From Candidatus Zixiibacteriota bacterium (GTDB lineage: Bacteria > Zixibacteria > MSB-5A5 > GN15 > FEB-12): a stretch of 5,984 nt of DNA. The translations under genes were made by a program, and so were the position numbers. This document shows, piece by piece, positions 5,298-5,984 of the stretch (position 1 is the first letter of the stretch; each line of letters opens with the position of its first letter). The notes under the pieces are model-generated. The model was given only the letters and a program-made list of their open reading frames with translations. It searched no databases and had not been told where the DNA came from. The DNA is taken from contig JADFLZ010000148.1 of assembly GCA_022564135.1 (NCBI GenBank), forward strand, positions 1 through 5,984. The letters run 5' to 3'.

Positions 5298-5984
5298 TTA
5301 ATGACTTTCATACTTATCCTTGAACCTCTTGATAGCTCCATAAATAGCTTTTGCAATCTTCTTACGATATGATTTGGAAGCAATGATTTTTTCTTCTTTC
5401 CTGTTAGTAATAAAGCCGGCTTCTACAAGTACCGAGGGAGTATAGACAGAATTAAGAACATAAAATCCGGCCTGGTCAACACCGCGGGCAGGAATATTCA
5501 GCTTTCGTCTGAATTCCCGGTCAATCATCAGGGCAAAATCCTGCGATTCTTCTTGAAATTCTGTCATAATCATTTCGTTTAAGATACTCAAGATTTGATT
5601 ATTATAGTATTCTGAAAACATATCTTAGTCAGGTTCATTTATCGAGGCATGTTCTCTCAAAAAAACGCTGTTTTCAAACTGGGCGACTGCCCGGGCAGAG
5701 TCATTTTTTGCCGGTGCCAAAAAGAAGACGTTCCAGCCCCTGACGTGGTCCTTCAGGGAAGCATTCGCATGAATTGATATAAACAGGTCGGCGGCCGATT
5801 CATTGGCAATCCTGGCTCTCTCCTGAAGCGTTATTGTCTTGTCGCGATCGCGGGTCATGACAACTTTGAATTGTTTATCTTTTCGGATAATTTTGGCCAG
5901 TTCTTTGTCAATAGCAAGACAGATATCCTTTTCGCGGGTACCTTTTTTGCCTATGGCGCCATAGTCCTGTCCGCCATGTCCGGG
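5298..5984 (-). pseudogene. N-acetylmuramoyl-L-alanine amidase (Amidase_3), 5' cut by window edge, interrupted by one in-frame stop
   Basis: The family consists of zinc enzymes that cleave the bond between N-acetylmuramic acid and L-Ala of the stem peptide in the periplasm. Reading from the first base at the right edge, 228 codons precede the terminal stop and only codon 120 (TAA, 5625-5627) breaks the frame. The part before it begins PGHGGQDYGAIG and contains EKD, VVMTRDRD, ARIAN, DLFISIHANA and the conserved ..ENS. The part after it contains RGVDQAGFYVL and SVLVEAGFITN. Zinc ligands H3, E19 and H72 (fragment numbering) lie before the stop, and catalytic E188 of LVEAGF lies after it, so a product ending at the stop would be inactive. 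Both halves share the same frame and are collinear with the family, so one base substitution explains everything: a recent nonsense mutation or a sequencing or assembly error. Re-initiation at ATG 5621, two codons later, could make a 107-residue C-terminal piece, but function is doubtful. The N-terminal signal peptide and any AMIN domain lie outside. Confidence 0.85.
5625..5627 (-). other. Premature in-frame TAA in the amidase gene
   Basis: The minus-strand codons around it read AAC GAA CCT GAC TAA GAT ATG TTT. The frame is identical on both sides, so this is a single nonsense codon and not a frameshift. It falls in the variable loop between the ENS segment and the long helix leading to RGVDQAGF. 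One base change would restore a sense codon (for example CAA, GAA, AAA, TAT or TAC). Confidence 0.9.

Noticed and set aside
5625..5627. Programmed recoding or an alternative genetic code at the amidase TAA
   Set aside because: TAA, TAG and TGA are all used as proper stops at conserved gene ends in this window, TAA is not a selenocysteine or pyrrolysine codon, and no recoding structure was seen.

Overview
The window carries two convergent gene blocks, plus strand at about 1-2945 and minus strand at about 2954-5984. They are packed with almost no intergenic DNA; no gap exceeds about 30 bases, and no tRNA, rRNA, CRISPR array or IS element was seen. Two tandem outer-membrane barrel proteins of the PorV/PorQ type, a moderate GC content and ordinary bacterial stop-codon use (TAA, TAG and TGA all serve as natural stops) suggest a diderm bacterium. 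The FCB superphylum or a related uncultured lineage is the best guess. This assignment is an inference; no marker gene here settles it.

Left block (plus strand): the 3' end of one barrel gene, a complete paralogous barrel gene, a secreted HExxH zinc-peptidase-like protein, and a GNAT acetyltransferase whose likely start overlaps the end of the peptidase gene. The first three products are probably envelope proteins. The acetyltransferase is cytoplasmic and may be only a passenger of the same transcript.

Right block (minus strand, read right to left): an N-acetylmuramoyl-L-alanine amidase (Amidase_3) cut by the window edge and broken by one in-frame TAA, then glutamate racemase (murI), an AT-rich gene resembling DUF5677 proteins, and the dITP/XTP pyrophosphatase gene (rdgB). 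Amidase and MurI serve peptidoglycan turnover and synthesis, and RdgB cleans the nucleotide pool. The DUF5677-like gene is foreign in composition and sits exactly between murI and rdgB, overlapping both (the murI overlap depends on a GTG start). It looks like a single-gene insertion that preserved the operon.

The two blocks meet tail to tail with 8 bases between the stop codons of the acetyltransferase and rdgB genes. Both stops lie in a small perfect inverted repeat. The points most worth following up are the single nonsense codon in the amidase, the gene inserted between murI and rdgB, and the tandem barrel pair beside a secreted peptidase.
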